Positions 24,092 through 51,091 of a stretch of 64,000 bases of DNA are shown piece after piece; the first letter of the stretch is position 1, and each line of letters begins with the position of its first letter. The notes under the pieces are model-generated. The model had not been told where the DNA came from. It saw only the letters and a program-made list of their open reading frames with translations, and searched no databases. The translations under genes and the position numbers were made by a program. This DNA is from Harmothoe impar (Eukaryota > Annelida > Polychaeta > Phyllodocida > Polynoidae): positions 22,994,381 through 23,058,380 of the forward strand of contig OX381713.1 in assembly GCA_947462335.1 (NCBI GenBank), read 5' to 3'.

Positions 24092-24209
24092 GGCCACCGT
24101 CCACAGAGCATAAATCGGCCGCATATGGATAAAATGGCCCTACATTCCCTATGTAATTTACGTATAGAATGACCGTATACGGCCGATTTATGCTCTGTGG
24201 ACGGTGACC
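24092..24209. mobile_element. Short foldback MITE, GGCCACCGTCC family
   Basis: Nearly identical arms (GGCCACCGTCCACAGAGCAT and inverse). Copies are flanked by TAA/TTA-type bases, which suggests a short A/T target duplication. Confidence 0.9.
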
Positions 24210-25107
24210 CTTATGATAAGTCATGAGTCAATGTTATTAAGGGGATATATCAAGTTTCCTCTGGCGAGGCCTTAATCAAACTCCCTATACAGAAGCATCA
24301 ATCATGTATGACACTGGCTTTATGTAGTTGAGGTTATGTAATGAATGAGGTAGGCTGATTATTAGGGTAATCATATTGGTTAACATTGTCGTGTTTATAA
24401 TAGTATTATGCTTGGCCAAGTCTTGTACCAGGAAAACCAACTGGTACATTGTATTACATGCCAAAATCATTTGTGACATGATCTACGAAAAGGGACATTA
24501 TCTCAAGGGTATTAAGGCCCATATTCCCAGCACTTGTCATATATATTATATCTAAATAAGCAGCCACACAGCAAGGATGCTCCACGAAGGGCCATGCGGA
24601 TACCCCTTCCCGCTTATCTGTTCAATGTTTCACATTTCCCTTTGATTAAAGCTTTTTAAAGTTTAAAAAAAAAGTTGTTCAATGATTGTTGTCATTTAAT
24701 ATTTAATCAGGTGGGAGGCCCTGCATGAAAAGACCTTCCTGACAGACCTAAAAGTCTAGATACTGAGATGATTTCCAAAGTTGTGTATTTGGAGCATTGA
24801 CTAATTACTGACGCACGTATTTCCTTTTTCAAATAGACTGGTCCTAGAATAAAAGAAAACAAGAAGGGAAGGTTATAGTTACTTACCTCACGGCTGAGGT
24901 TACCAGTTAGGTATCATGGTTTCCTCAAGCAGACTGTTTGGTGTCTGTTTCACCCACTACTATATATGTGTGTGTGTATCAGTGTGATTGACGCCTTTAG
25001 TGTTGGCAGCTGTGCGGCTTTTACACTTGTTACTCCTGCTGATGACTTAACGGTAAGTACTATGGCCTCACCTCACGCCTGGCATCTGGGCATGCCGAGT
25101 TGTGGCA

Positions 25108-25167
25108 GGGCTGTGTGGGGGGGGGGGGGGGGGGGGAGGGGAGGGGCTATTATATGGGGGGGGGGGG
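25108..25167. repeat. Poly-G low-complexity runs
   Basis: G runs interrupted by a few A/T bases lead directly into the GACATGG minisatellite, as the poly-C run does at 5776-5783. Confidence 0.8.
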
Positions 25168-25170
25168 GTA

Positions 25171-25500
25171 GACCCCTAAATTCGACACTGCAACATGGCC
25201 TTTAAAAAAAAATCGACATGCGACATGGGGCCTAGTCACATATGACATCAGGCTTAAAAAGTTAGAGACGGGGGACATGGATATTCCTTATAATCGACAT
25301 GGGACTTGAGCATTGTTATGTGACATGCATAGACATGCGACATGGCCATTTCTTAACATCGACATGCGACATCGGGACCCCCATCTATACCTCCTATTAT
25401 GGTGACGTTCCTGCAGACAAATAGAGCTGGTGCTAAGCTTAAAAAGTTAAAGACGGGGGACATAGATATTCCTTATAATCGACATGGGACATGAGCATTG
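25171..25500. repeat. GACATGCGACATGG minisatellite, second locus
   Basis: Units such as AAATCGACATGCGACATGG and CTTATAATCGACATGGGACA recur, with a second sub-block at about 25435-25500 repeating the AAAAAGTT(A)AAGACGGGGGAC segment. Related to 5584-5790. Confidence 0.7.
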
Positions 25501-26024
25501 TTATTCCAGGTGACAACTTTGTTATTGGGGACTGTCCAATCAGGGGAGTCCATTCTGTTCCACAACTCATGGGTTAGAAAAGGCAGAGAGGGTTCGAGAC
25601 AGCATAAAGAGAACAGGTGCGTGCCAACATTTGTTTTATCAATCAACAGGCTAAATTGGATTTAAAATAAAATACAAATTTGGTACTCTAACTGAATGCA
25701 AAAAAAAGCCTACTCGCGCCCATGCACACGCACCCACATGCGAGCACAAGCTATTTATGGCCATTGGAAAAAAGTTGTTTCTCATCAACCGGCAGTGAGA
25801 AATATGACGATGGCGATTTTTATTCCTTTTAAAAAAAAAACTTGGAACTACAATATATATGGAAATTAAGACCTTTGGGCATATTTTTCACATTTTAGTA
25901 GTTAAGAGTTTATTGATTTAATATAATGAAATTTATTCCTAGCTCTCTGCTATCCAGCTCTATTGTCTGCAGGAACGACTACAAAAATGTAACAAAAAGA
26001 TATGAGCCTCTTGGTATCGATGTA

Positions 26025-26869
26025 CAAGGGGGCTTCCATAAAGTATGCACGCACATTTTCTCCAGAATTGACCCCCCACCCCTAAAGTTCTTGTTTATAA
26101 GCCCTGGCTTATATTGATTTCAAGTGGTATATTGACCCGGCTTATAAACGGGGCCGGCTTAGTTTTGAGTTTGAAAATATTTTTATTTGGCATAAATCCA
26201 TTAACTAGTAATGTCTTTCGACTACAGCCAAAACTGAATATATAAGTACATACAACGTATTTTCATACATGTCCTATTCCACACAGGATTTGATCCTCCT
26301 AATATAGATCCAGTATATTTTTACATTTAGCAATAAACCGATACAATACAACATTTTTACAATCAGGTATACATTTCTATAACAAATGTGTCAGACGGGT
26401 ACGGATCAGCGAACAAAGATCTATCAATCAGCATGCAGACTGGGGTTTACAACGCAGCAGAGAGAAGAAAGGATGAATATCACCAGTATAAGCACTGCCA
26501 TTTCACACGATACACCCTACATTAGATGCATCTGTGTATAAACGGGGCAGGCTTATAATATTTTGCAAGGGGAATTTCAGTCATATTATTTGATTAATTC
26601 TGTACTTTTCAATAATATTTCTATAGTTTATGAGTTAAGATGCAATTTGTATAACCGCAGGAATTGTGTAAATACTCCAATTTGATGCAAAGTTATGACC
26701 AGAGAAGTGTTACCTGATGACTTTTGAGTCCTTGCCCCGGCTTATATTCGGGCCCCGGCTTATATTGAACCTAATGCCCTCTTTGACCCGGCTCATAAAC
26801 GGGGCAGGCTTATATTCGGGGCCCGGCTAATAAACGCGGAAATACGGTACTTTATGGAAGCCCCCCAAG
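26025..26869. mobile_element. About 845-bp inverted-repeat element with 'cccggcttata' subrepeats
   Basis: The ends CAAGGGGGCTTCCATAAAGTA and TACTTTATGGAAGCCCCCCAAG are inverted. CCCGGCTTATA/GGGGCAGGCTTATA motifs are repeated near both ends. No coding frame. TACGGTA abuts the right end. Confidence 0.8.
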
Positions 26870-28029
26870 TACTGCCTAGATGGATTTAATTCATCCATTC
26901 ATTCATTCTAAATTGATATCATAATCATATTAGACGATGCTGACGGGTATAGTGGGGAGTGGCTCTGTTTGGGTTGTGTATAATGGAGATCTTCCCTCAT
27001 GTTGACTGTAGCCTAATCTAATAACAAGTGGGTAAATATGTATAGTGCATACAGTATACAGTCCAGTCTCAAGCGTTTCTCAGGCATGTGTATGTAACCC
27101 GACACCGACCGGACCGCAACACTTAATAGCGATGGTGGAAGGGGGGGGGGGGGGGGTCACTGCCTCACTGGGAGTGATGCGTTTTATACAACAGGGGGGC
27201 TGCAGTGAAATTTCACGTGACCACCCCCTCCCTTGTATGGGCTCGTTTGTTGCACAGTAATGCACTGGCCTTTTCTTTTGCTATATAAAGAGACTTTTTG
27301 CTCTCCTTCCTTTTACCGCCTCGCCTACATGACTAGTACCTAAAGTGGCCCATCTATCGCTATATTCAACAGTCTCTATGGTTATTTTTAGCAAATGTAA
27401 TGATACTGCTCTGAAAGAGGAGACAATTATGTACCAATATCACAGTTTATATTATCCATATAGTAGCCACAGTGTTTTCTCTTCTCATCGATAGCTTTAA
27501 AAAAAACGTTGTTTACCTAAAGAGTGTGCCTACATTTTCCAGTAAGATCCAAACTGCTACAACGTTATCCACACATATTATCTTTACATTAAAATTCCAT
27601 ATATCATTGATTGAAAATCTTATGTTAATTAAGTAGTTTTTTTCTGGTCGATTGTCACCATCATGGGAGTACCTAAAGTGACCCAGAAACCCAACCAAGG
27701 TGTACCAAATAAATGGATGGTCTCCTATAAACTCTCCTCCCAGAAGCAGAAATCTAGAGCAAATATGTCAAGAGGTTAACAGAACAGAAGACATCCCCCA
27801 ATCAGGCAGGACAGGAGAGGAGACCTCAGGCTTGTGATTAAAATTAACAATGTGGATGAGGCTATATCGCATTATATTCTAATGGAACATAACATTGTAA
27901 CTGCATAGATGCGAAGATCCATAAACAGTGTTTTATTAGAATGGGCCACTTAAGGTACAAGTGGGCCAATCATGGTACCAATTCAGTGTCCAAAGCCTAC
28001 TATTTTGCAATCAACAATTTCACAAAACA

Positions 28030-28858
28030 TATGAAGAGTTTGGTTCCAAAACGCAATAAGTGCCAACATACAAAATCGGGAGAAAACAAGTCAGGGGTAT
28101 TGTGTAAGGGAAATTGAAACAAAAATGTGGAAAAAAAAGTTTTAAACAATTCATTTAGAAGACAGGGCCTGTCGAAAATTCTTTTTTTTTTGGCAAGATG
28201 CAATAAATCCACCTTATCAAACGTTTTTGTATGAATGACTGTTTATTCTTTTATGCGTATGGTCTAAATAAGGGTTTATTAAATACAATCCTGGTCTATA
28301 TTGGTAAATAGCATTATTTGAAAATTAAATTATTTTTTTATTTAGAAGGCATTTGAAATATGGACACACATACCACGTTTCATGATTTTTGTGGATTTAT
28401 TGCGTTTTGCAAAAAAACTGCTTTTGGATTTATTGCGTTTTGCAAAAAAACTAAATTGAGCAAATTAAATCCTTTTTCTAAATTAGAGAAAAATTATGCA
28501 AGGATTTTTAAAAGCTACTTACAAGTTGGTGTTTCATGTATGCCCCACTATACCAAAAAAATTAAATACATTTTAATTTAATAAATGATTTTATGGACAT
28601 ATGCAGAAAAACTGATTTTGGATTTATTGCGTTTTGAAAAAAAACCTGAACATTGAAATTAAATCATCCTTTTTCTACCAGAAAAAAAATCCAAGGATTT
28701 CAAAAATCGATTACTAGGTATTCTATTTGTGGCACATTAATCATTAGTCATTTTAAAAAAAAGCTCTCTATTCACCAGTTCGTCAAAATCAAAAATACAC
28801 TGTTATCTCAAAACTCATAAAATGGATTTGTTGCGTTTTGCAACGAAACTCTTCATAT
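28030..28858. mobile_element. About 830-bp element with TATGAAGAGTTT / TTGCGTTTTGCAACGAAACT ends
   Basis: The left end TATGAAGAGTTTGG plus AAACGCAATAAG mirrors the right end TTTGTTGCGTTTTGCAACGA plus AACTCTTCATA. The interior has three further copies of GGATTTATTGCGTTTTGCAA, two of them about 40 bases apart. Same family as 11119-11316. Confidence 0.8.
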
Positions 28859-29447
28859 TACACAGAAATCATTATTTTTGACTACGTCTATATCATTCTA
28901 AATTGTGCCCCAATGAATAGTTCTGCATACTTCAGGAGAATTGGATCACTCTTTTTACAGGTAAACTGTTATTAAAGTCAGTCTTCTAGGGTTCAGCTCA
29001 TCAACAGGGCCTAACATCTGCAATGGCGGTTGGATCAGTTATTTTCTGTGGACACTTTGTGATGGTTTCAAACCACGAGCAGCAGAAGCCCCTTCGCATT
29101 GCACTGAAAGAGAATAAATACGAGACCGCTATAAATTTAAATGTTTAATGCCTATGTGATTTATACAGTTACACAAGTGCATAGTCAAGACAGATGATTG
29201 TAGTTAATAAGGGTACCTGGAGCAGTAAAGGTATAGTTAATCAGGTACACAAAGTATCCGTACCAGGCGTTCCCATCGCAGAAATATAGATTATGCCAGC
29301 ACGTAAAGAGGATAGGACCTAGATCAAGTCATGCATGTACCTATTCAACCCATAATCCTATATCATAAGGACTGTATGATAACATTGCCCTAAAGCAACA
29401 CTTGTTGTCATAATACAATAAAGCATTTTGGTTCATTAAGGGGATAC

Positions 29448-29765
29448 GAATCAATCTGGTGCATCATGACATAATATATTATAGCACTGGCTAGATACTC
29501 GTCAGGGCTACATAAATGCATCATGACAACAAAGGCCATATATATTGACATTTATCACAATGCCGTCCTTACTGTATTCTGTTCCGAGTGATACCACAAG
29601 GATCATGTTCATGTTGACTTTAATATCCCCTTGACTTACAGTGGTTTACAGTGCACTATGACCATGCCTCGGAGGTGTAGTAATCCTGTAGGGTCAGCAT
29701 AATACATAAATACGGCACTGGTGAGTTACTCACAAGGGGTGCAGTCGCACATCATGCTGATAAAA
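29448..29765. repeat. Diverged TGCATCATG repeat family (two copies)
   Basis: GTGCATCATGACA...GCACTGGCTAGAT...GGGCTACATAAATGCATCAT and a related block with CACTGGTGAGTTACTCAC and CACATCATGC. Similar blocks lie at about 17355-17475 and about 31225-31340. Old interspersed element. Confidence 0.5.
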
Positions 29766-31003
29766 GGATAATGGATCAAAGCACTATACCGTCGTTAAAG
29801 AGTTAAATAATGACCACCCCTTAAGCATGGTACTCTGTAGTCATGATTATACCTACATGTACTAAATTAATGACACCACCAGACCATGCACCAAGCACTA
29901 CTATACGTTACACGTTATATGTTTGTGTTCTAGACACATACAATATCATAAAAGTTGGCCCCATGACATGGCAATTATTTTGCATTTCATGTTTGGTTAA
30001 AATCATATCAAACTAATAAAGTCCTGAGTTATAAACATGCTATTAAATGATTTTCATTTTGATTTCAATCTTTTAAATTGAATTTTTAAAATTGAAAAGT
30101 CAATTGATAATAGGGCTCACAAGGATGTTTATTTGCTAAAAACAGAATATAAATACCATCTTGGCTTCTTAAGATCAAAAACTGTGACCATGCAAATGTT
30201 TGAAAAAGTTTGGATATTTGGTTATTAGCAAAATAAATTAGAGAAAAGGTTGACAGTTGACAAGAAACGATTTTCTTTTTTACATGATAACATTTTTTAA
30301 ATCTTTTTTTTTCAGATAGTACTTTTCGATGCCTGACCCTTGTCGGCCACCGTACATAAGAGTATGTATCAGTCAACCTTTAGCGTTATACTAGTTGATA
30401 CCTGGAAGTAGCGTGTAAGTGTAAGAGTTAATTAAGCATAACATGTTATGTCACCTGGATCACCTGGAGTGTGTTGTGGCACTTGGTGATTGGTACAACC
30501 TGGCCCATTCACATTTCTATTACTGTTCTAGTCTACTATATGATTAGTGTGAGTAGTGATATTGTCTCTTTATAGGCTGACTTCCCGATGTGATTACAAA
30601 AGGACCAAATAAACTTACATTATAACATGTTGGAAACAGAACCCTTCCCATGGAATAATCTTTTCTCAATGAACAAATGAGGAGCGTATAAAACTCCCTA
30701 ACATTGCGTGTATGTTGGTGTGTCTACAGATGTAGATGTTTATCTTAACCTTGGTGTACTGTGTGCTTTCTTCATTAGTATCTCTATTGAAAACTAAATC
30801 CACAAGTTGAAACAGAGGCAATTCATATTTCTGACACACTATAGATTTTCGCTACTACGTATCAATACATGTAGCAATGGGTTGTTACATACCAGATACC
30901 TAAAGATATGCCAAGATATTTCCTAACACCCCTCTCGGCCCAATATTTATTGGATAACACACTCCCTTCCCCCTGATAAAACACATTTTCAACTAGAATA
31001 ATG

Positions 31004-31007
<4 letters not shown>

Positions 31008-31060
<53 letters not shown>
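31008..31060. repeat. (ATT)n microsatellite
   Basis: About 17 TTA/ATT units. On the minus strand it yields a poly-Asn frame that is not a gene. Confidence 0.95.
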
Positions 31061-33245
31061 GAAAAGACAGTTACTGAGTAGTACATGAATAGATGACGAG
31101 AAGACGATACAATTGACGTTTTCATCGATGCCAAAGATAAATTGTGCATCAATGCATCCAATGAATCAACAACACCCCGACCATATTTCTACCCGGAAGT
31201 TATAATTATAATGGTACTCCTGCACTGCATTGGTACATCATGATCATGTCGGTCCTGAGTGTATCAACATGGGTTGGCATGATGCATGAATACAGCGCTG
31301 GTAGGGCTACACTAATGTCCTTTTGGCATAAAAGGATACAGGACATCAACTCACAATACTGTCCCCGTGGTCCCCGAGGGTCACTGTGGGTTATCCCGAT
31401 AGCAGTCATTTTGGAATGCTCAGCTGATCAAGATAACTCCCAATATAGGTACTAGGTGGTTCTATTTATCGGATTTACCATGATAATAATTGGATTTGAT
31501 GGATCATGTATGGATAAGTCATTACTTAAAGGCCCGGCGCCCCTATATATGGAGCTGAGTACCTGCCCCGCCTGCACTCTGACTGTTACTGGACGTGCAG
31601 TAAAAACTGCGGGTTTAATCTATAACTGCTTAAGCCTTCACACTTTTATAGTCGTACAGGAGTATTACAACATCCCACGATGTAGCGCGCTGGAACCAGC
31701 TGACACGGTCAACAAGGTAACAAAAGGTGTGTGTTTAGCAAGGTTAAGCAAGGCCTAAACATATTAGGCCAAAACAAAGTTGTGTTCAGGTATACCGCAT
31801 GACGCTATTCTTTTTGGCTCTATCAAAAAGAAATGTCTTTGACTGATTTTTGTGATTTGTAAAAAATGAAGGGATTTCCTCTCATTATCTGAATTGCCTG
31901 AACGCAACTCTTTTTTTGTCTAAGTTAGTTTTTCAGTTCAATTTGGGAGGTGTAATGATGCCTGGCAAAAAGGATATACTCATTACTCTGTGTGGGTTTG
32001 CATGGACCATCCGCTCTGCTTGGCTTCTCACCTTATTTAGGAAAGAATTATGATTAATTAAGTATGGCGAAACAAATTTAAGGTGACCGGTCAAACGGAA
32101 AAGAGGGTCGGGAGGTGGGGGGGGGGGGGGGGGCAGACCAGGCTTTGTAGTACAGTCCATGGCTATACAAGCTGAAAGACCTATTCACTTCAGGTTGGCA
32201 AACCTTAGATCTACACCTTAGATACACATCAGCCAACCTGACTCTTAATAGGCGCGACTAGCAGTGAGGGCTGGCGATAGGGTAGTGTTATATGTACCCA
32301 ACCTCTCTGAGGGGGTATACATTATATTGATTAGCAATAGATATAGTAGACTCAACCACCAGGCCTTTGTTTGGTATCATGCAAATAAAGCAACCATAGG
32401 TACAAGCATATAGATTATATCATATATATTTGTTTATTCGCACAACCAACTAGACCTGTGACATTTTCAGGGGTCTGGATCACGAAATATATTCGGTAAA
32501 ATAACGAGAAGCATATCTCGTATCGCTAACTTTTTTTTCTAGTAGTAGATTGCCTCTGAGTTGACATGGCAATACTATAAGTCAAATCGTCCCTAAATGG
32601 TTACTGGTCAGCATTAAAACAACTCTCCCGATGAATAATCTATCCTGTTTGTTCAGCACTGCCTCAGCACTTTATTTGACGGTAGTAGTTTTCAGTTGAT
32701 TCAACACTATATGATAAGCTGAGGCTAATAATTTACGTTTTATAAGATTTAATGAGTCTGATGAAAATAGTTATATTTAAGATGGTGGTGCATTCATCCC
32801 GTGTGGCATGCGATCCGATATATTTTTGTTTGGACAGTGGACAGAGTGAATGCAACTATTTTCTTAGCACACTATACTGGTTTCTCTTTTTTTCAATGTA
32901 GCAAGCTTGCCAAGGTTTCTCCTGTCATTCTAAACGTCAGCTGATTTCTTTCCACTGTAAACATGACCACAGCAAGTTATATAGACTTGCTCAAGTCCTG
33001 GAATTTGAATAAAGACAAAGAAATACTTTTCTCAACTATACTTTTCTCGACTGTCTAATTCTAGAACAACCAGGGGAGGGGAGGAGGAGGGGGGGGGTAG
33101 TGCGTGGCAGAGGAGAGTTTTCACTGATGCAGGCCAATCTACAAGTTATAGGGCACCTATAGGTGTTGATCGCAGCACCGCTTGTGGTAAGTTGAGAACC
33201 ATCAGTGCAGGCCCCTGACTTCCACCTACACTGTTCCCTCTGCCC

Positions 33246-33492
33246 TTAAAGCTTGACTGTCATGGTTGAAGTGAGGCCAAAAGCACTTTTGCGATATAGT
33301 ACAGTTTTCATTCACAAGAGGGCTCTTAAGGGCTGACAGCTCAGCTCTTACAGGCACAAGATAGGGTGAATATTTTGTAGCTGGACAATGCTCATGGTCC
33401 CCTGTTCAAACACTGCTGCCCTCTGGTGGAACTGTTATTTTAGTCCATGTATGGAAAATGCTGAACTTATTCCATGACGGCCCAGCTTTAAC
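33246..33492. mobile_element. MITE with CTTAAAGCTTGACTGTCATGG ends
   Basis: The left end AAAGCTTGACTGTCATGG and right end CCATGACGGCCCAGCTTTAA are inverted. An inverted, shorter relative is at 49683-49856, sharing GGACAATGCTCATGGTCCCC, CTGGTG and CAAAAGCACTTTTG. Confidence 0.7.
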
Positions 33493-33542
33493 CCAGGGTG
33501 GACAAAGGGTAAGTACAGTAATCCAATGACTGCTTGGACACA

Positions 33543-33779
33543 CACAGAGAAGAAGTAGAATCACTGTAACTCTCAAATGGGAGTCCAGCCCCGATCACTG
33601 ACGTAACTCTCCCCAGGACTCTAGAGTGACTCCCAATCATTATGGAGTCTTAGAATAGGAGTCATTATAGAGTTATCATAGAGTCCTGCTAATGTTAGGG
33701 AGTCACTTCAGAGACCTGGGGAGAGTTGCCTCAGTGATCAGGTCGGGAGTCACAGTGATTCTACTTCTTTTCTTTGTGC
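33543..33779. mobile_element. MITE of the CACAGAGAAGAA family with GGGAGTCA motifs
   Basis: The ends CACAGAGAAGAAGTAGAATC and GATTCTACTTCTTTTCTTTGTG are inverted. The interior is dense in (G)GAGTCA/TGACTC(C), as in the copies at 51092-52125, 38235-38421 and 60674-60788. Confidence 0.8.
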
Positions 33780-35131
33780 AGAGGCCCCTGCCAATATCGG
33801 ACTTTCGCAGGTGTTGCGCAGAGGAGGTGTGAAGCGACCTGACAAGGTGTGGAGAAAAAGGGAACTAAAGTCCCTAGGTCCCATGGACGTAACCAGAACA
33901 CTAAACAGGTCATAATTACCTCATACCGCAACAGTATTACATATAGCAGTTATTATGTTGGTACAGTCACACTATTTAGGAACTCCTCCATCTTTCTGTT
34001 ATAATTTTGAAGATGTGTAAGCTTATGAATACAGATGCAGAAATCTCACAAGACATTTGCTCTTCTGAAACCCTAAGGTAAGCTAACTTTGAACATGTCC
34101 TACAGACTTATTAGTGACGGTGTATTTAACATGTTGCTGGAAATGAATAGGCAGATGTGTAATGTTCAATAAGCAGACCAGAGACTCAGAGGACACACAT
34201 ATATTTCAGAGGAGTCTCAAGTACCTGCTGGCCCTGCCCCATAGAACTTGTATGCAAATTTAGTCCCTCTAACTATCAAAAGGGGTCAGTATAGTGTGCT
34301 ACTGAAGGCTTCATTTGTTTCCCTGTGCCTTGCGACACACAGCACAGAGAACTAGAACTTTATGCATCGTTTTCCCTCCAGCCGTCAGGGCGCTTACTTC
34401 CTCCTCTGGGTGTTGCCCTAGGGCAGCAGCAGTTCTTTAAGGGTATTTCAGGTGCTACCTGGAGGCAGTACTCACCCACTATGGGTAAATACGGTTAAAA
34501 CAGTTGAAAGCTGTCTAATTGTATGCTTTATGAAGAACAAGTATTAAGTCAGCTAGGATGGCTTTGTCCATTTTCAGTCATGCTGTATAGTATTCAAGTA
34601 TTTTGCATGCTGAGTATATATATAGTCTAGGTCATAGGCAATCCTTGCGAGTTGCTCAGATTCTTTTCTCAAGACTTCTGGAATTGAGAGTTAACATCTT
34701 TAACCCTTTTCGGCCCCTTAGCTCGTCAAAGCTGAGGCGTGGCATCTTAACTCTTGGTATATATGCAGTATAAACTAGTGTAGATAACCCGTTGCTCTAA
34801 GAAGTGTCATGAAGGTACAAAAATACGTGTTGTACACAATACGAGGTCCATCGGTGGGTGATTCCCTTTGAGAGACCTAAGTGGGGCCTGGTTACTACTA
34901 TGGTAGCGTCATCCAGAACCAGTGTTGCTGAGCTTAACTCGATATAACATAGGAGTTGTAACAAGTTGTAAACATTTATTCCAAAGTGCATTGGTTACAA
35001 GGTCGCAACTCGTTATACACAGATTGACACTCCTTTTTAAGGTGCTTTCCTTTTAGAAACAGTGTGTTTAGAAACAGTGCGTTTATAATACATAGTATAA
35101 CACTAAATGATCACAGAGATGCTAGTTGCCA

Positions 35132-35275
35132 GGGGCGTGGCAACGGGGGGGGGGGGACATGTCCCCACTGTTGACTAGCCCAACAAAAGGTCAAACCAAA
35201 AAGGTCAAGTAAAAAGGGGTCAAAAATGGTCAAAACACCTCTCAGTCCCCCCTACTTTGATACTGCTTGCCACGC
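35132..35275. mobile_element. MITE with GGGGCGTGGCAA ends (copy 1)
   Basis: Left end AGGGGCGTGGCAAC, right end GCTTGCCACGC. The interior has GGTCAAACCAAAAAGGTCAA and a poly-G run. An inverted-orientation copy lies at 52471-52625. Confidence 0.8.
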
Positions 35276-35814
35276 AGGAATATAAATTATACACACATAC
35301 AATATTCTGGATATTCCACGGTAAACACCAAGTCTTGTTTGATGTATATATATAATAATCATGTGACGGCACTAATAAAAAATAATGTATAGTCAACACG
35401 TATAAATATAAGTCATTTATACATCATTACTCTTTTTTTCTAACGTTGTTGATAAATAAACAGACTGTGTTCCGGTTACTATTCTAGGAATTAATACGCT
35501 AAATGAAAATAATGACCATATTAATTTGATGCTGGACATCAACGAATTATCGCAATCTGTTGGGAAATCTTTTTTGACATTTTTGGGAAAAATGTGTTAT
35601 TCCCCTATTTGTCCACATACTACAGAATATCGCATACAATTTCTACAAAATGCACTTTGTTTACTGTTTATCATACAATAAACTACTTTTGAGTTAGCGA
35701 TGGCAGTTCAGTGTTCGTTGTTAGGCTGTATGGGTTGTTCCTTGTACATGTAAATATAATCAATTATTTTACAAGATATTATAATTATATAATAGACACA
35801 ACTAGAACGACAAA

Positions 35815-35902
35815 ACTTTATTTTAATGGTGGCTTTTATTTTACCATGTTAAATCATATTGATCACAACGTTTCGGCTTGGAGTTGCCTTCATCAGGTGA
35901 TC
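35815..35902 (-). mobile_element. Penelope-like element end with hammerhead-ribozyme-like core
   Basis: On the minus strand GATCAC is followed by CTGATGA, a GGC/GCC stem, GAAAC and then GTGATC. That is the order of a hammerhead core, closed by a 6-bp helix. The phrase 'CTGATGAAGGC...GCCGAAACGTTG' is typical of Penelope-like retroelement ends. One extra A follows CTGATGA and stem III is not obvious, so activity is doubtful. Similar phrases are at about 45667-45705 and about 19220-19250. Confidence 0.45.
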
Positions 35903-36183
35903 TATTTTACAAGATTTTTCTAACCAATAACTGACACTCTCAAGGCAGAAATTGATTTGATTACCAACTCACTTAAGCTCAGTTCATAATCCAAGTATAC
36001 CCTTCATGTCGGTCACATATCAGGTACTTCCCCTGACCAAGGGGTGGAGGGTGTTTTTAGAGGATGTAAACATTGTGCAATCACCACAATCCTTTTTGAC
36101 ATTTTCTTCTAGGTTCAAGTCTTTTTGTTTTACGTTTGCGGTGTAGACATCGCCCACCTTGGGATGTGGACATATTCTCAGGC

Positions 36184-36189
36184 TTTATT
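36184..36189 (-). promoter_or_regulatory. Candidate polyadenylation signal of gene B
   Basis: AATAAA on the minus strand, about 147 bases beyond the stop codon at 36338-36336. Confidence 0.45.
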
Positions 36190-36335
36190 TTGCTGTACTT
36201 GGAGTTTTATCACTTTACCTGCTGATCCGGAGTCAAACAGAAAATCACCACATTCCATGCAGGGTACCAAAGCCTGTTTGTGGATGGAAATGGCCTCGTC
36301 CATAGTCATGTATTTCCTGTTTAATTCAAAGTTGC

Positions 36336-50620
<14,285 letters not shown>

Positions 50621-51091
50621 GATGACGGTGGCTGGTCACTATATTGTGCAAAGTGGTTTTAGAGTGATATGTGTCAGTGCATGGGAGCTCTAGGACGCAC
50701 GTGCAACTCCTGCTGCTGTGTCAAGCTGCTACTGATCTGTTTCCTGCAACAACTTTGGCTACGTTGCTATTTACTACGCCAGATTAGCAGGTTAAGAGGA
50801 AAGAGGGCTAGGACGTTCCCACTGAGGATATAGCATTAAGCGTCTCAGTTGGATTATAATATTATTCGAAGCTGCCAAATTCCAAGAACTTTGGTATCGT
50901 TACATCGAAAATTATGTTTCTTAAGGTATGGTTGACTCCTGTGCCTCTACTTTCCCTTCATGAATCACGCTACTAATCGTGTTATGTATAGTGTGTGCGT
51001 TACATAAAGCATGGTGGACTTCTGTGCCTCTACTTTCCCTTTAGTAATCACCATACTAATAGCATACCATTCATGCGACGATGGTATAACA

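Larger units (their letters stand above)
20277..36335. other. Gene-free spacer between DEG/ENaC genes A and B
   Basis: I find no exon with motif or splice-phase support. The content is repeats: the CCACCGTCCACAGAGC family (21552-24209), G-rich runs and a GACATGG minisatellite (25100-25500), the foldback at 26025-26869, the TTATTGCGTTTTGC element (28030-28858), an ATT microsatellite, the AAAGCTGG and CACAGAGA elements near 33.3-33.8 kb, and a Penelope-like fragment near 35.8 kb. The rest appears unique and AT-rich. The 100-residue plus-strand frame at 31456-31758 overlaps a repeat family and lacks support. Confidence 0.55.

Noticed and set aside
29030..29110. Short Cys/Trp-containing minus-strand exon candidate (MRRGFCCSWF)
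   Set aside because: Ten codons only, no in-phase partner exon.
30862..31161. Minus-strand frame with a poly-Asn run
   Set aside because: The run is the ATT microsatellite; the flanks show no coding features.
31456..31758. 100-residue plus-strand frame
   Set aside because: Follows a repeat-family block; no domain or splice evidence.
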